Assembly (NCBI GenBank): GCA_949130495.1
Contig: OX422210.1
Span: 502,735,760 to 502,799,759 of the forward strand
Source of the DNA: Sambucus nigra
Lineage: Eukaryota; Streptophyta; Magnoliopsida; Dipsacales; Adoxaceae
Reading direction: 5' to 3'
Length of the DNA stretch: 64,000 nucleotides
The notes under the pieces were generated by a model. The model was not told the DNA's origin. It did no database searches and was given only the letters and a program-made list of their open reading frames with translations. A program made the position numbers and the translations under genes. Of this stretch, positions 1 to 11,812 are shown piece after piece. Within the stretch, counting starts at the first letter, position 1. The number at the start of each line of letters is the position of its first letter.

Positions 1-104
1 ATTCACTAGCCAGGGGATTCACCCACATTGCGCAACCTCCCATAATAGCACTAAAAGGGTATGTATTCCTATAAATATCATTCACACCGATATTTATAAT
101 AAAT

Positions 105-184
105 ACACACACACACACACACACACACACAGATATATATATACACACTATCACACTACCCGTTTATATATATATATATATATA
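105..184. repeat. (AC)n and (TA)n microsatellites
   Basis: About 13 AC units at 105-130, mixed AT/AC at 131-150 and a TA run at 164-184. A second TA run lies at 372-396, so the inverted-repeat element at 191-369 sits inside one interrupted TA tract. Confidence 0.95.
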
Positions 185-190
185 CAGTCC

Positions 191-369
191 TGCTCTTGTG
201 CAGACCAGTCCGCATTTTAAGAGTGCGGACTGGACATGTGTCACCTAGCGGTGAGCCCAGAAAAGAGAGAGAGTGTGCTTATAATTTAGGCGATAATTTC
301 TAGGCGCACGGTTAGGTGACACATGTCCAGTCCGCACTCTTAAAATACGGACTAGTCCGCACAAGAGCA
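191..369. mobile_element. MITE-like inverted-repeat element inside a (TA)n tract
   Basis: Two arms of about 59 bp, 191-249 and 311-369, are reverse complements with about four mismatches, separated by about 61 bp. Each arm also holds a small palindrome (agtccgca...tgcggact). The outer ends begin tgctcttgtgc and are flanked on both sides by TA repeats. There is no coding capacity. The layout resembles Micron, a rice MITE that targets (TA)n, but I see no sequence basis for assigning it to that family. A simple foldback element is the alternative. Confidence 0.75.
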
Positions 370-1868
370 TTATTATATATATATATATATATATATAATT
401 AATGATAATTAAATCCGGCTAACCCGTGCCTAACTCTCCTGGCACTCGCCTATAATAACTGAGTCTATCTTCCCGACTCAAATTTGTCTTTATCATACTA
501 ATTCATAATTGAATTTATTCACTCTACCCGAAATCCCATCCCGATATTCGAAATTCTCTCTGTTTCATAATATGTCCATAAAGGTCCTAGCCTTAGAATT
601 CTCCCAAATTGGCTAACCACTTCCTTACTATAGCCTACTGGAATTAAATAAATCCCTCCCTATATTTTAAAAATAATATAAAAGTTTCCCCGATAATTAA
701 GTGTGCAGATAGGGCAAAAACACATAAATTTACCTTTTCTGGGCAGCTGAATTGATTCGGCCTTATTCCGAATCGATTCTCTGAGAACATGTCTCTTCTC
801 TGCGGCTCCGTTCTTCCACTGTTATGCATCCAAGATTTTAAATCTCTCGACAAAATAAATTCCAATCCAAAGTAAGATGTAATACCTATCCAAAATAAGT
901 TCAAACCATCATAATAACCTTAATTCATCATTGATTCTCATCAAAATCATTAATTCCCAAATTGCTTTTAAAGGTTTCGTGAAATCGATTTCTACAATTC
1001 GATTCTAAAATCTGAAATCAAACAACATCCATCTTATGGGTTTTTAAATATAATTTGAATTGTATCCTTACTAAATCATAAAACATCATAAATTGCACTT
1101 TTTATCTACAAAAAATGTCCAATTCATAAAACCACCATGTTTATGTGATAACCCACCCCAAAAATGAATTTGCAATCACACCCACTATGATATGAATCGA
1201 AATACTGTAAATTAGATTAAAAACAAGTTAAACACTTGCCTAATTAGATTCGTAGAATCTGATTCCTTTGATGAAGAGGATTAATTTGACACATGCACCT
1301 CAATCCCTCTTCAAATTGGCTCCCCAAAGCTCCTCACTTTCTCCCTATTTTCTTCTCTCCAGATTTAGGGTTTTCAATAAGGATGAGTTGTTGCCCCAAT
1401 TCCTTAAACTAGGTTAATTATCTCATATCCCAAAATTAAGCCTACAGTCCAAGCCTAAATAACCCGAACACCCCCGTGTGGGCCCGATTATGCCTAAAAA
1501 TATCCCGAGACCCAATCACTACCCCCGGGTACTCTATCTTGACTCTCTTAACCCATCCGAAATCAATTATGACCTCAAAATCACCATCTGAATCACTCTA
1601 TAACAAAGTCCTATCTTGACCCCAAATAGTCTATATCGACTCCCAATTGACATAAAATACCACCATGCCACTATCACTCGCTAGGCCGAAAATTTAATAA
1701 CTCACTATTCACTTAGTAATTATATTTCATAAATACTAACCATTAACTATCTTGATTAATATTTTAATCAACAAATAATAATTAATTCAATTAAATTATG
1801 ACACACTAGTAATTTAAAATTACTCGAATTAATTAAGTAATAAATACTCAAAAATACAGGGTGTTACA

Positions 1869-1960
1869 TCTCCACCATAGTCAAAGAAAGTAATGTGGAA
1901 AGGTGACAAACACACTCAAGAACCCTAAGATAATAGATCCTGTAATGCTTTGATACCAAC
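1869..1960 (-). other. T2 leader with primer-binding site
   Basis: Gctttgatacca at 1947-1958 is the complement of a primer-binding site for initiator tRNA-Met (TGGTATCAAAGC; consensus TGGTATCAGAGC). It lies 2 bp from the T2 LTR at 1961, the same spacing as in T3. On the minus strand about 80 bp of untranslated leader follows before the T1 LTR interrupts the element. The rest of T2's internal region is outside the window or lost. Confidence 0.7.
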
Positions 1961-3799
1961 TCTGACACCCCAAAAAATCCATAAATTGATTGAACAGGTC
2001 TAGTACAAAAATCATGGGAATAAAAATATTTGGTAACATTGTCAACATAAGAAATAACTAAAACTAAATAAATAATAATGAGAAAAAAATATGTTGAATA
2101 AAAAAAATGTAGATCTGATACTAGTCACTGCCATTACAACATAAACCAAATCTGTAATAACAATGTGACCATAAAAAGGTCCAACTCTGAACACAAGTAT
2201 CACACATATGAGCTAACTGAAAATAAAAAGTACAAGAATATAATGAGCTATAATTCTCGACTCCTATAACATAAGGGTAATGAATGGAACATCATTAGAG
2301 ATGCTCCTCCAATGAACCCGAGTCTATTGGAACCACTACAACCTAAGACTTGTAAAAATAGATATGATAACAACACAAACAAGTCTATATGGAATAAAAT
2401 TATAACTGAATCCGGACCACATTATAACTACACATCTTCCACTCATCTTTTAGTGGATTTTAAGTTATTAGTTACCCAACCCAACAATCTAAAAATAACA
2501 TACGCATCTAAATTCCAAATCCATATGTAATCCATGTAATTAAAGTTTTTCATCTTCATTATTTTAACCTTTATCATCCCAATATGAAGTTAATCTTCTT
2601 TCATTATAAATTGCATGTTGTACTACGGTCTCAAACCTAAGGTACTTCTAACAGTCTCATATCTCAAGTTTATTCATCTTGAACTATCTCATGCTATTAA
2701 TGTAATATACACATATTGATTATAAGTGATACATAAATCCCTAAACATAAGTATATAGTTAAGAATCCTTACTATAAACTATATACATCTCTAGTATAGC
2801 ACATAAATCAGTACAACTATCTCTTAGTACCACAACATATAATCACATAAGTTAGGAAAAAACAATCTCTTTGTCTAACTTCCACACATAGTTACAGTCC
2901 TTGACATATGAAAATAAATGGGCTACTCTCACACCCGCACATAGCGAAGGCCTATCCTGATTGCCTTAGGGGATCATTCACATGTACAATGTATAGTCTT
3001 AGGTTGTCCTAAATGTAAGAGCTTAGCACGATTAAGAAATAAATCACCACATCTACCCATTGTCCATATAGCCTACCATACCCAAGACCATATGATGAAA
3101 TCTCCATGTGACGCCCTCTCGAAACACGGGTACCTAGACGTGTGACCCATGGTTAAAAATATGACCATGACAATACTCATCTCTAGCATCGAGCAATGAG
3201 GCACCATCGTGGCCCACATCATACGTGCCCCCATAATGGAATCCCTCATTGTACATCACTGCGAACATTCATATATGGTATGTATTTTCATAAATAAACA
3301 CATAAGTAAATTCAACCCTCACTAACAGGCCATAGTAAATGCATACACAATCCTCAGTAATAGGTTAAGGTAAGTCGCATACACATACCGACCCAATGCT
3401 ACCGGGTCATACTAGCTTCTATATCATAAAAAGGTATAACACATCTTTAACTTTATATTCATTTCAACTATATTACCATATCACCCAGGCTTTTCAAATC
3501 TAGGTATAGTCTCACCCTACCATACCCTAAAATATGTAGATCAACTACATTCAATCTCAAATAGCCCTAGCTAAGGGTGTTCATCGAAAACTGCCAACCC
3601 GAAGAACCAGCCCAACCCGGTGTTTGTATGTTGGGTTGTTTAGATTTTCTAATTGTTTGGGTTGGTTTCGGTTCTAAAAAATAAAAAATTGAACTGTTCG
3701 GTTTGATTATCGATTTGAATTCTAAACCAACCCAAACTAAATCGGTAACCATTACCATAGAACCGAACCAGTAACTCGAACCATAGAACTCAGCCAATA

Positions 3800-3829
3800 A
3801 CACACACACACACACACACATATATATAA
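3800..3829. repeat. (AC)n(TA)n microsatellite
   Basis: About ten CA units run into a short TA run at the inner edge of the left subterminal region of the hAT-like element. Confidence 0.95.
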
Positions 3830-4376
3830 TTTTTATGTAAATATAAATAGATAATGGGTAACCCATAAATAAATTACCCCATATTAAAAAACTTAAATCA
3901 ACCCCATTTATTTTAACAATACGAACTACAAACCTAACTCACATACTCTATAGAAATAATATTCTCTGCCTTTCCAAGCATTTCACTTTCTCTCTCATCT
4001 TCTCCCTCCCCAAAAATTTTAGCCGAGCCAAGATTTCTCTTCCTTTTTTTCTTTCAATCCAAACATTTATCTTCTCACTCTCGCTCGATTTTTGCCCTAA
4101 AGATGATTGCATGCCCATTTTCTACCCCAAAAGTGATCATGTAGGCCAAAGCCTCCTTCGTTGAGTCTCTTCCCTCTCCGTTAGTGTCTGTCTATATATA
4201 TTTTTTTATATATCGTGTCGTCCAAACCGATCGCATCGGCCTCCAGTGAGAATACCCACCTTCGATATTGTCTGTCTGCACTGATTCGCCTTAACTTTTC
4301 TTTTTTGATGTATTTTCCTTTGGGTGGACCGTCCATCAACTTTTCCCTATACTTTTTATATTATTGCATTGAGATT

Positions 4377-4625
4377 AGGGGCGGAAAATTTTAACACAGC
4401 ACGACAACACGACACGGCGACATGAAATTAACCAAAAAAACACGACTTGTCGTGTTCATGTTCGTGTTTTTTAACACAGAGTCGTGTCATGTCGTGTTTG
4501 TGTAAAAAAAATTAACATGAAAGTGACCCAATTGACTCGACCCATTTAACACTATTTGAAGCCAATTGACACGGCCCATTTAACACGATTTGAACCCAAT
4601 TGACACGACCAAATTATACCTAATT
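4377..4625. repeat. ACACGAC-rich block with hAT-like start
   Basis: Begins taggggcggaaaat and continues with many acacgac/gtcgtgt words in both orientations, so the DNA can fold back on itself. From about 4530 there are about 2.5 tandem copies of a 34-bp unit beginning caattgac and containing cccatttaac. Such blocks are typical just inside the ends of plant hAT elements. I found no matching second end, so it may be a nested fragment. Confidence 0.45.
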
Positions 4626-4940
4626 AAACCCAATTAAACCTATTTAAAATTAAATTGATCTTAGACCCACACTTGTCAAAATATTAATCTATCTCACATT
4701 TTACCACTCAAAACCCTAATATCACGATTCATTCACACTGTCCACACACATTTCCACTTCTCACTCTTAGTATCCTAACGCCTTTCTCTCTCTCTAACTC
4801 ACTCACCCTCTCATTTTGAACACCCAGCAGCCCCGCCCCGCCCCACCCCACCATCATCTTCTCACTCACCCTCTCATTCACACCGGACATTTTTTCCTAA
4901 TGAAAAAACCACTGCACCATCATCTTCTTCCCACTCTAAA

Positions 4941-5027
4941 ATGAATGCAAAGAATAAATTAAAAGTTACCTTTGATACCTCAAAGAAACTAGTTGAGATT
5001 GAACCAGGTTTTGATGAAAATGATGAG
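4941..5027 (+). pseudogene. Exon-like remnant inside the hAT-like element
   Basis: ATG at 4941 opens 29 codons (starting MNAKNKLKVTF) followed in frame by GAG|GTTAGT, a plausible splice donor at 5028. It is preceded by a pyrimidine-rich stretch resembling a plant 5' leader (4750-4930). After 5028 the sequence is T-rich and has stops, as expected of an intron. I do not recognise the peptide, and no downstream transposase exon survives. The position suggests the first exon of a deleted transposase gene, but that is inference. Confidence 0.25.
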
Positions 5028-5721
5028 GTTAGTTGGAAAATTTTGATTCGTTCTTTATTTCAAAGAAATTATTTTTATTGATTCGTTTTTTCTTGATTCA
5101 AAGAAACCAATTTAAACCAGATCTTGATTCTTTCAAAGAAACCATTATTTTGGCCTTGTTTCCATCTTTGATTGTGAAGCCTCACAATCTTTATTTCATT
5201 TCTGTTGTTGTGATAAAAAATGTGATTGGTTTTTTTTTAGAGTTTTTTAAAATTAAAAAAAATGTGTGAAAATAACCATTATTTTCTTGAGAGTTTTTTT
5301 TTAAATAAAAGAAATGTGTGATTGATTTCATTTATGTGATTGAGATTGTTGCTGTTATTTTCATTTTTGTAATTGATTGTTTTGAGATCCATTGTTTTGG
5401 GGGAACAGTAAAATAATAAAAAAAACATTGTAGAAATATTTAAGATTTTATATAAGCAGAGATATATAATAATTTTTAAGATAGGAAAATTGAAAAGGAA
5501 AGTATTTGAGAGAAGAACAAACTTTCAGAAACCCTTAGGGAATAGTTGTCTTTTAACTTTGGAGATATACCATTACTTATAATACGTTTCGATTGGAATT
5601 AGAGCATTTAGCTAGAAAGCGTTTTGGATTTGTTTTCCATTTTTAATCAAATTATAATTGGCTAGGAGGACAACTCGTCTCTTGGGATGTATTTAATCAA
5701 ACTGTTATTTTTTTGAGATCA

Positions 5722-5953
5722 TGGGTATTTAGTTCCATTTTAAAAGATTCATTTGTATCCTCTCCCATGTTGTTATGTTTTTAGTCATTGGTCCTATTAT
5801 AACAACTGTAGGACATGTGTCATTCTGTGCGAGGAGAAAGAGAAGCGGTAATAACACGGTTGAGGGATGTTTTGAGTAGTTATAGGACTAAATACAATTT
5901 AAAAAGAACATGGGAGGGGAGCCTAAAAAACACTGGATATGGGACTAAACCCA
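5722..5953. mobile_element. Small inverted-repeat element (MITE)
   Basis: Arms of about 47-50 bp, 5722-5771 and 5907-5953, are imperfect reverse complements. Outer words are tgggtatttagttcca and, on the other strand, tgggtttagtcccata. The inner ends are cctctcccatgtt and cccctcccatgtt. It is non-coding, about 230 bp long, and nested in the hAT-like element. The superfamily is uncertain. Confidence 0.5.
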
Positions 5954-6673
5954 AAAAAACTATATTTTTTTAATATACTGACGGTGTCTGCACTGTTAAT
6001 TTCTTTGATCTGAAATCTAATTTTCTCTTATTTTTTTTTACAAAGATGTCAAGCAATAGAAATAATCTTATAAATGGAAAGACATCACGTAGAAGTTAAA
6101 TGTTGCTATTTTGAAGAAGGTTGTTGCATTTTTGCATGATGATTGTTATCATTTTGTTAACTGTTGTTATTTTGGGGGGAACTTTAAATGTATTATACAT
6201 AGTATGGTTTTTGCTAGATTTGTATGTAACGGTTTCACGTCTTCCCAGCTTGTTTGATTATGTAATGAATAACTAATATTGTTGTCATTTTACTAACTAA
6301 TATTGTTGTATGTAATGGGTTTAATTTTTTCTAAATTATTTTTCATCTCAAGTTATTAAATTAATAAAAAAAGAAGAAAAAAGTATGAACCGACCCAACC
6401 CAACCAACCCGTGAACCATTGGTTTGGGTTTCTAGCATGGGGTTGGTTTGAGTCTGATTTGAAAACTAAGGAACATAACCACGTTGTTTCTAGTTCTAGT
6501 TTTATAGTGGAACTGAACCAACCCGGCCCATGAACACCACTAACCTTAGACAATTTTCCCAAGGGTTCACATCTAGGTATCAACCCCCACCTAAGTTATA
6601 TAAAACCATCCAACATGGTAACTACCCTTCCCTAACGATTTTAAACCAAATCCTAGTCTCACCTAAAGGATAC

Positions 6674-7753
6674 TGAAGAAAGCTATATGCCCTAGAATTT
6701 GTATGAGAAACACCACCAATTTGATTTTTCACAATTTTAATAAACTTTGCACCAATTAAAACCACAAGTGTTATGTGAAATAGTTTTGTCAATATTAATC
6801 TTGACCTAAGCATGCATCTAGGTGACTATAATCAATAATAAAATAAGCAAATCACAATACGATGATGTACGAGGAAAATTCATAATGCCAAAATCTTCGG
6901 ATGTCCCAGCCACACAACTCCATTACGATATAAGTTTATTTATAGTAATAACTAAGACTTACTCATAAACTTGATGCCTTCAAGTATTGATGCACTTTCT
7001 CGTTCCTTGTAACCTTCTTCGCAGCCACTGTTGGACGCCTTCCAATAACCACACAACGTGGACGCGTTCCCGCGTTTTAAAATCCCACCAATCTTACTTG
7101 CCTCATCAGCAGTCCAACCACCGCTCAGTACAAACACGGTCTGCGCCATTCGAAATGCTCCCAGTATAAAGAGAAAACAAATATAGTGCAACATAGAAGA
7201 GATCTCAAACACACGTATAGATATAGGATTCTCGAATCTCAAACTTGGATCTAAACTAGGGTTTGGAATGAATAATATTTATCTTGGAAAATCATTTTCA
7301 CAAAAGGCATCTAAGAAAATTGATGCAAGACCTGAGTATTTATAGGAAATGCAAATTTTGAGGTGGCACATTTTTTGAGGCAACTCATTCAAAAGAAAAA
7401 ATATAGTTCGTTCGAATGAAAACATTATCTCGTTTGAACCAACAAAAAAAATATTTTACGAAAAGGGCTCAAATAACTTTTATAAAACAACACTCAAATG
7501 TCTCCCGAGATCAAACACTAATATACATTCATACCTTCATTGAGATCCCTTGGATGTTGAAGATAAAAACTCGGCACGTGATCCAATTTAACATTGATGC
7601 CGTTTTAGCCTTATCGCGTAGTCTTCAATCACACATCATACGCTTAAAGGACACATAACTCAAGTCATAACATATGACTCAAATAAGTTTTGTCTAAACA
7701 CAGAATAAAGCATGTATTTACAAATTTACTTAATTCGAAAATGTGTCCCTACA
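6674..7753 (-). repeat. S1 3' LTR
   Basis: 1080 bp, from tgaagaaagc to gtccctaca. On the minus strand it has a TATA box at 7336-7344 (TATAAATAC) with ttcgaa-type palindromes upstream. About 260 bp present here (within 6803-7245) is missing from the other LTR. The open frames in 6950-7250 lie in this LTR and look non-genic. Confidence 0.85.
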
Positions 7754-8412
7754 AATCTCCCCCTTTGGATATTTCGAGACAAAACTTAAAACTCAAAACT
7801 ACTAGGCCATCAAGCTCACTGAAACTCAATTCGTAACTCTGAAAGGAAAAAAGTTACAGATGCTTGACTGACACAAACTTCAGTAGATTTGCTCTTGTGT
7901 AAACCTTTGTCGCATCGCTGCTAATCTGTACACTTAAACGCACCTTCAAATGTAAGGAGAATATAATACTATATAAATCTCAAATGAAAAACCCTCCCCC
8001 TTTGTCTAACCATATCTACTTAAGAAATGACGTCTCTCTCTAAGTTAAATAACTACCATAATAAAAGAGTTAGATACCATTTATGTCCCATTTTGTTCAG
8101 GAATAGACAAAAGAATAAGGTGCATAATAAAACATTTATCCCCAATAAAATGAAATCTCTCCCTAAATGAAGTATGGGTAATCATAAGGAAAAAATAAAT
8201 ATATCATGTAATGGTGTGAAGCAAGTCATGCAACGACAAACATATTGGCAAAACCAGTACAATTAATCCAAACTAAGAACAAATGATATTAAGTAAGATG
8301 AAAGCATTTAAGTATATAATACCAAGATTATTATAACAAATGTCAATATAAATCAAAGATTTAGCATTAGGCAAACATGGATTAAATGAACACGTAAAGA
8401 CTCAAAACACAA
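7754..8412 (-). other. S1 3' non-coding end with repeated polypurine tracts
   Basis: On the minus strand the sequence next to the LTR reads aaagggggagatt (complement at 7754-7768), the polypurine tract that primes plus-strand synthesis. Further purine tracts lie at about 7993-8002 and 8152-8163. Repeated polypurine tracts upstream of the 3' LTR are a reported Sirevirus hallmark. No gene is seen. It ends at the S2 insertion, whose duplication CACAA is at 8408-8412. Confidence 0.7.
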
Positions 8413-9510
8413 TGTAAAAGCGAATTTTTTGACATTGCTCATATCATAGGCTTACATTTGTATTTGGAAAATCCCGTTAAATTCATCACGCGCCGTCACG
8501 ATGAACCGAATCACCAACATCTCCAAGTTCAAGATTTCTCCAAGTTATACAGGTATAAATAATTAGGAGTTCGAACTTATTTACATTTATATTTGGGAGA
8601 TGTATTTTTATAAAAAATTCGAGGTAATATTTTTTTAAGTTAAAAAATATTTTTTATTTGACCTCATTCAAAAGAGATGGAAATCTCATTCGAACGAGAT
8701 GTTAAACTCATTCGAAGGCTCGTTGATCTCTATATCGAATGAACTTCCAACAAGGGTGTTCTGTTAGAATTCGTTTGATGCTAGGTAGAAGTTTATTCAC
8801 ACTAGATAATTGTCTCGTTCGAACAAACTTGTTTTTGTTCTAACGAGATGTTATTCTCATTCAAACGACTTCCATTTTTATTCGAATGAGATCACTGCCT
8901 CGAATTTTGTGTGAGTCCTATAAATACTTGTGTCGAAAATAATTTTTTAGAGACTTTTGAAAAAATGCATCTTGCATATCTGTTGTAAAAGTCTAGGTTT
9001 AAATACCTTTTTAATTCACAAATCATCCTCCCTAATATACTTGTGAATCCATTTAAAACCCTAATAGTTTCATACCTAATATGATATTATGGAGAGAGAG
9101 ATCTAGGTCTGACATTGTAAACCCGGAGGGATCACGACTGAAGAATGAAGGTTGATCGGTGGATCGCCGCCTGTGGACTGCTTAGGAACAAGTGGTATTC
9201 TTTAGAGATTTTGGGAAGACTATGAGTTATACTTGTGACTCTATCAAGTAGTATTATAAGTTGGATGTCTTGCAAAGTTTCTAAAGTGCTGATATAAAAG
9301 GTTTTGACCTGAAAAGGGATTTTTCCCCAGTTGTCGCGTGATTGCATATTTTATTTATCTGTCTTATCACTTAGATGCATGTTTTAGGATAATAAGATAA
9401 AATTGAACTTGTGCTTGGAGCATTTAATTAAATAGGTTATTATATTAACATCGTGCGTAATCTCAAATTGGTATCAAAGCCTTCAACTCCTTTAAGTTTT
9501 TACCCTATCA
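8413..9510 (+). repeat. S2 5' LTR
   Basis: 1098 bp, from tgtaaaagcg to ccctatca. It contains the palindrome array (8668-8885), a TATA box (8919-8927) and, near the end, the conserved word ataaaaggttttg then gggatttttcc (about 9294-9326), which probably marks the poly(A) region. A primer-site-like motif, tggtatcaaagc (about 9470-9481), lies inside the LTR about 30 bp before its end, in addition to the true site just outside. Confidence 0.9.
8668..8927 (+). promoter_or_regulatory. S2 LTR promoter: palindrome array plus TATA box
   Basis: Roughly nine degenerate copies of the palindrome TCGTTCGAACGA, often extended to ATCTCGTTCGAACGAGAT, lie at 8668-8885. TATAAATAC follows at 8919-8927. The same arrangement occurs in the LTRs of S1, S3 and S4. 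The role as an upstream activating region is inferred from position. Confidence 0.55.
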
Positions 9511-9512
9511 AG

Positions 9513-9524
9513 TGGTATCAGAGC
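9513..9524 (+). other. S2 primer-binding site
   Basis: Tggtatcagagc is complementary to the 3' end of plant initiator tRNA-Met and lies 2 bp after the 5' LTR. It primes minus-strand DNA synthesis in copia elements. Confidence 0.9.
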
Positions 9525-9619
9525 AGGTTACACCAAATTATCGTGTGATTTTTTCCTGTAAATTTTTTTTATATCAATTATTTTTAAAAAATTGTTGATC
9601 TTAAAAAGGCCGTTTTTTA

Positions 9620-11590
9620 GTGGATAATTTATATAATCGAATGCCCATTTTTTATGGTTCCAACTATGAATACTGAAAAGCTAGGATGAGGCCTGCTTTA
9701 AAAGCCATTGATGAACGAGTTTGGTTAGTTTGTGAAAGAGGGTGGACACCACACACAGTCACTGTTGATAATGTCATTGACCCTAAACAGGTCTCTTCAT
9801 TGACAGATGACGACTTTAAGTGGAGTAATTTTATCTCTCGAGGTTTGAGTGTCATATCTAGTGTCGTCACCCCTGACGAGTTCCGCTGCATCATGATGTG
9901 CAACACATATAAGGAAGCATGGGATACACAGCAGCTCACTCATGAGGGTACCAATGTTGTAAAGGCATCTAAGATTCAATATTTGATCACCTAATTTGAG
10001 ACCATTACCATACTAGAGTCGAAGTCTTTTTATGAGTTTTATGCGCGTTTATCGGACATAGTAAATTCTAGTTTTAATTTGGGTGAGAAGATTCCTAAGC
10101 TGAGAGTTATTAAGAAATTTTCGATGTTGCTCCTTGCTCTCTTTATTCATAAGGTCACCGTAATTAATTCTTAAGGGATCCTAGACACTCTTAGGTTTGA
10201 AGAACTTGTAGGTGATCTTAAAACATATGAGATTGATATGTTCCCTAAAACTATTAAACCCAAGGAAGTAGGGATTACTTTAAAGATCAAACTACGAAAA
10301 AGAAGAAAGAAAAAGTTTATGAGTCTAAATCTAAGGTTGATTTTGATATTAATGACTTGGCCCTTTTTGGTAAAAGTTTCTCAAATTTTTCAAAGAAAAT
10401 TCTTCCAAAAAAATAATTTTTGAGAAAAGTAAAAATAAGAAAGAGGGAACGCGGGGGGAGAGATAGATGAAGAGATAAGGTGCTATGAATGTGAGGGTAA
10501 AGGGAACATGGCACATAAGTGTCACATTAGGCTTAAGAGAAAGGGAAAGAAAGTTGTGAATAAAGCTAGTCTTAGCAACAGTGACGTCGAGTCAGTTGAT
10601 TCATGGGGAGAATCACCGCATGAATCGTGCGTTGCATTCAGGGCTAGTCACGTTAGCACTTATATCTTGTCCCATGCCTAGTAGGACATATTTAAATGTG
10701 AAAGCCTTAATGATGTTTCGATTCCTTCAGGAGATAGTGAGAGTGAGGATGAGATTTTTAGTGAGGGAGAAGGTGGTGTCCAAAAGGTGTTTAGTGATCT
10801 TTACACCGAGACTTTATGAACAAAAAAGGTTAATAAGGATTTATCTCTTAGGGTGTTAGAGTTAGAGAAAGAGGTGAATGCTTTAATAGAATGTGAGGCA
10901 TCAGTGAGTCAACTCGCGAAGGTGAATTTTTTTTTATGTGAGCAGTTAATTATTTTAGGCCGAGAAAAGAACGATTTGACCAACACTGTGACTGGTCTTA
11001 CGAGAGATCTTCAATCTTCATTGGAGACTCGTGAAAATATTAAAGCCCGTGTATCCCAATTTAAGAGCGATCTCAAACGTACCCGAGAGGTCAGGGTCAT
11101 TTTAGAGCACACATCTAAGAAAGTTGGAAAGATGTTCCTAGGTCCCGTGTAAAGTAATGTTGAGAGGCAAGGAATAGGTTATGACGGCTCATCAACTTTC
11201 TATGCCGCACACGAGCCGGTTCCCGATTTTGTGTTGGATCCTTATAGCCCTTGACCTCACCCACCTAGGAGAGATCGTCCTATACGTTTTAAGAAAGTTG
11301 GACCTAAGCCCGTGTGTGTTTGTTCCCATTTCAAACAAAGAGGTCACCTTATATAGGATTATTTTAAGCTAGGGAGAGCGTCTCATAAGTATGTTACTTG
11401 GTACGCTACTACAAGAGTTTTTGCATGCACTCCCATTCATGTCACTCTACATGCTCCCCCACATCACTTGAGGTATTTTGAGAGATTTCGAGAGCAAGTA
11501 GAGTATTTAGTCAAGACTTCACAAAATTTGATGGATATATTTATTAGGATGTTATCTCCTTTTGAGAGATCCTCTGGGCCTAATGATTAA
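9620..11590 (+). pseudogene. gag: S2 gag pseudogene (capsid-type region, two zinc knuckles, coiled coil)
   Basis: Gag builds the virus-like particle. The frame probably began at 9620, where ATG is now GTG; the next ATG is 9641. The capsid-type (UBN2 family) region shows LKAIDERVWL, EEF-type and KEAWDTQQLTHEGT words, then FYEFYARLSDIVNSSFNLGE. Stops occur in frame at about 9674, 9992 and 10171. The first zinc knuckle (10481-10522) reads CYECEGKGNMAHKC, so the histidine of CX2CX4HX4C is asparagine. A coiled coil follows (10853-11152). The second knuckle (11321-11362) has two cysteines changed and a stop. Several frameshifts are present. It is clearly gag but non-functional, and no pol follows. 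Confidence 0.88.
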
Positions 11591-11812
11591 GGTTGAGACT
11601 TATTTCTAGAGTAGGGTGATTTTCATATTTGTATCTTATATCCCTATTACTAGTGTGTACTATTATTGTACTTATATTTTTTATTTTGAAATATTTTTCA
11701 AAAAATCCAAAAAGATTTTTTTTAATTTTGAAAAATACAAAAAGATTTCATTTTTTATGAACAAGTGAAACGGGCAAAAAGATTTTATTTTGCTAAAAGT
11801 TTTGAAAAAGAC
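11591..11812 (+). other. S2 non-coding DNA before N1
   Basis: T- and A-rich with repeated ccaaaaagatttt words. The same words lie just after gag in S3 and S4, so this is the start of the shared 3' non-coding region. It ends in the N1 duplication AAGAC (11808-11812). Confidence 0.7.

Larger units (their letters stand above)
1..1868 (-). mobile_element. T1: partial Tekay-like gypsy LTR, cut by the window start
   Basis: The sequence ends at 1868 in gggtgttaca, the reverse complement of a gypsy LTR start (TGTAACACCC), so the LTR reads on the minus strand. It matches the T3 LTR in order: 12-28 matches about 37870-37886 (both aggggattcacccacat), 1140-1330 matches about 43855-44010, and 1471-1490 matches about 44172-44190 (cccccgtgtgggcccga). 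The T1 and T3 LTRs are therefore one family. Its other end lies left of the window, so I cannot tell a solo LTR from a 3' LTR. It follows only about 92 bp of T2 leader, so it was probably inserted into T2. The small ORFs in it are noise. Nothing else is seen apart from the inverted-repeat element at 191-369. Confidence 0.7.
3574..6543. mobile_element. hAT-like DNA transposon remnant, about 3 kb
   Basis: The left end reads taagggtgttcat and the right end, on the other strand, tagtggtgttcat. These are hAT-type terminal inverted repeats, followed on both sides by subterminal sequence rich in the aaccca/tgggtt and aaccgaacc words typical of plant hAT elements (about 3590-3790 and 6380-6530). The 8 bp outside the ends, gccctagc and accttaga, agree at 5 positions, consistent with an old 8-bp target duplication. 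No transposase is left beyond one exon-like piece near 4941. The interior holds (AC)n, an ACACGAC-rich block and a small inverted-repeat element. Two adjacent elements rather than one cannot be ruled out. Confidence 0.5.
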
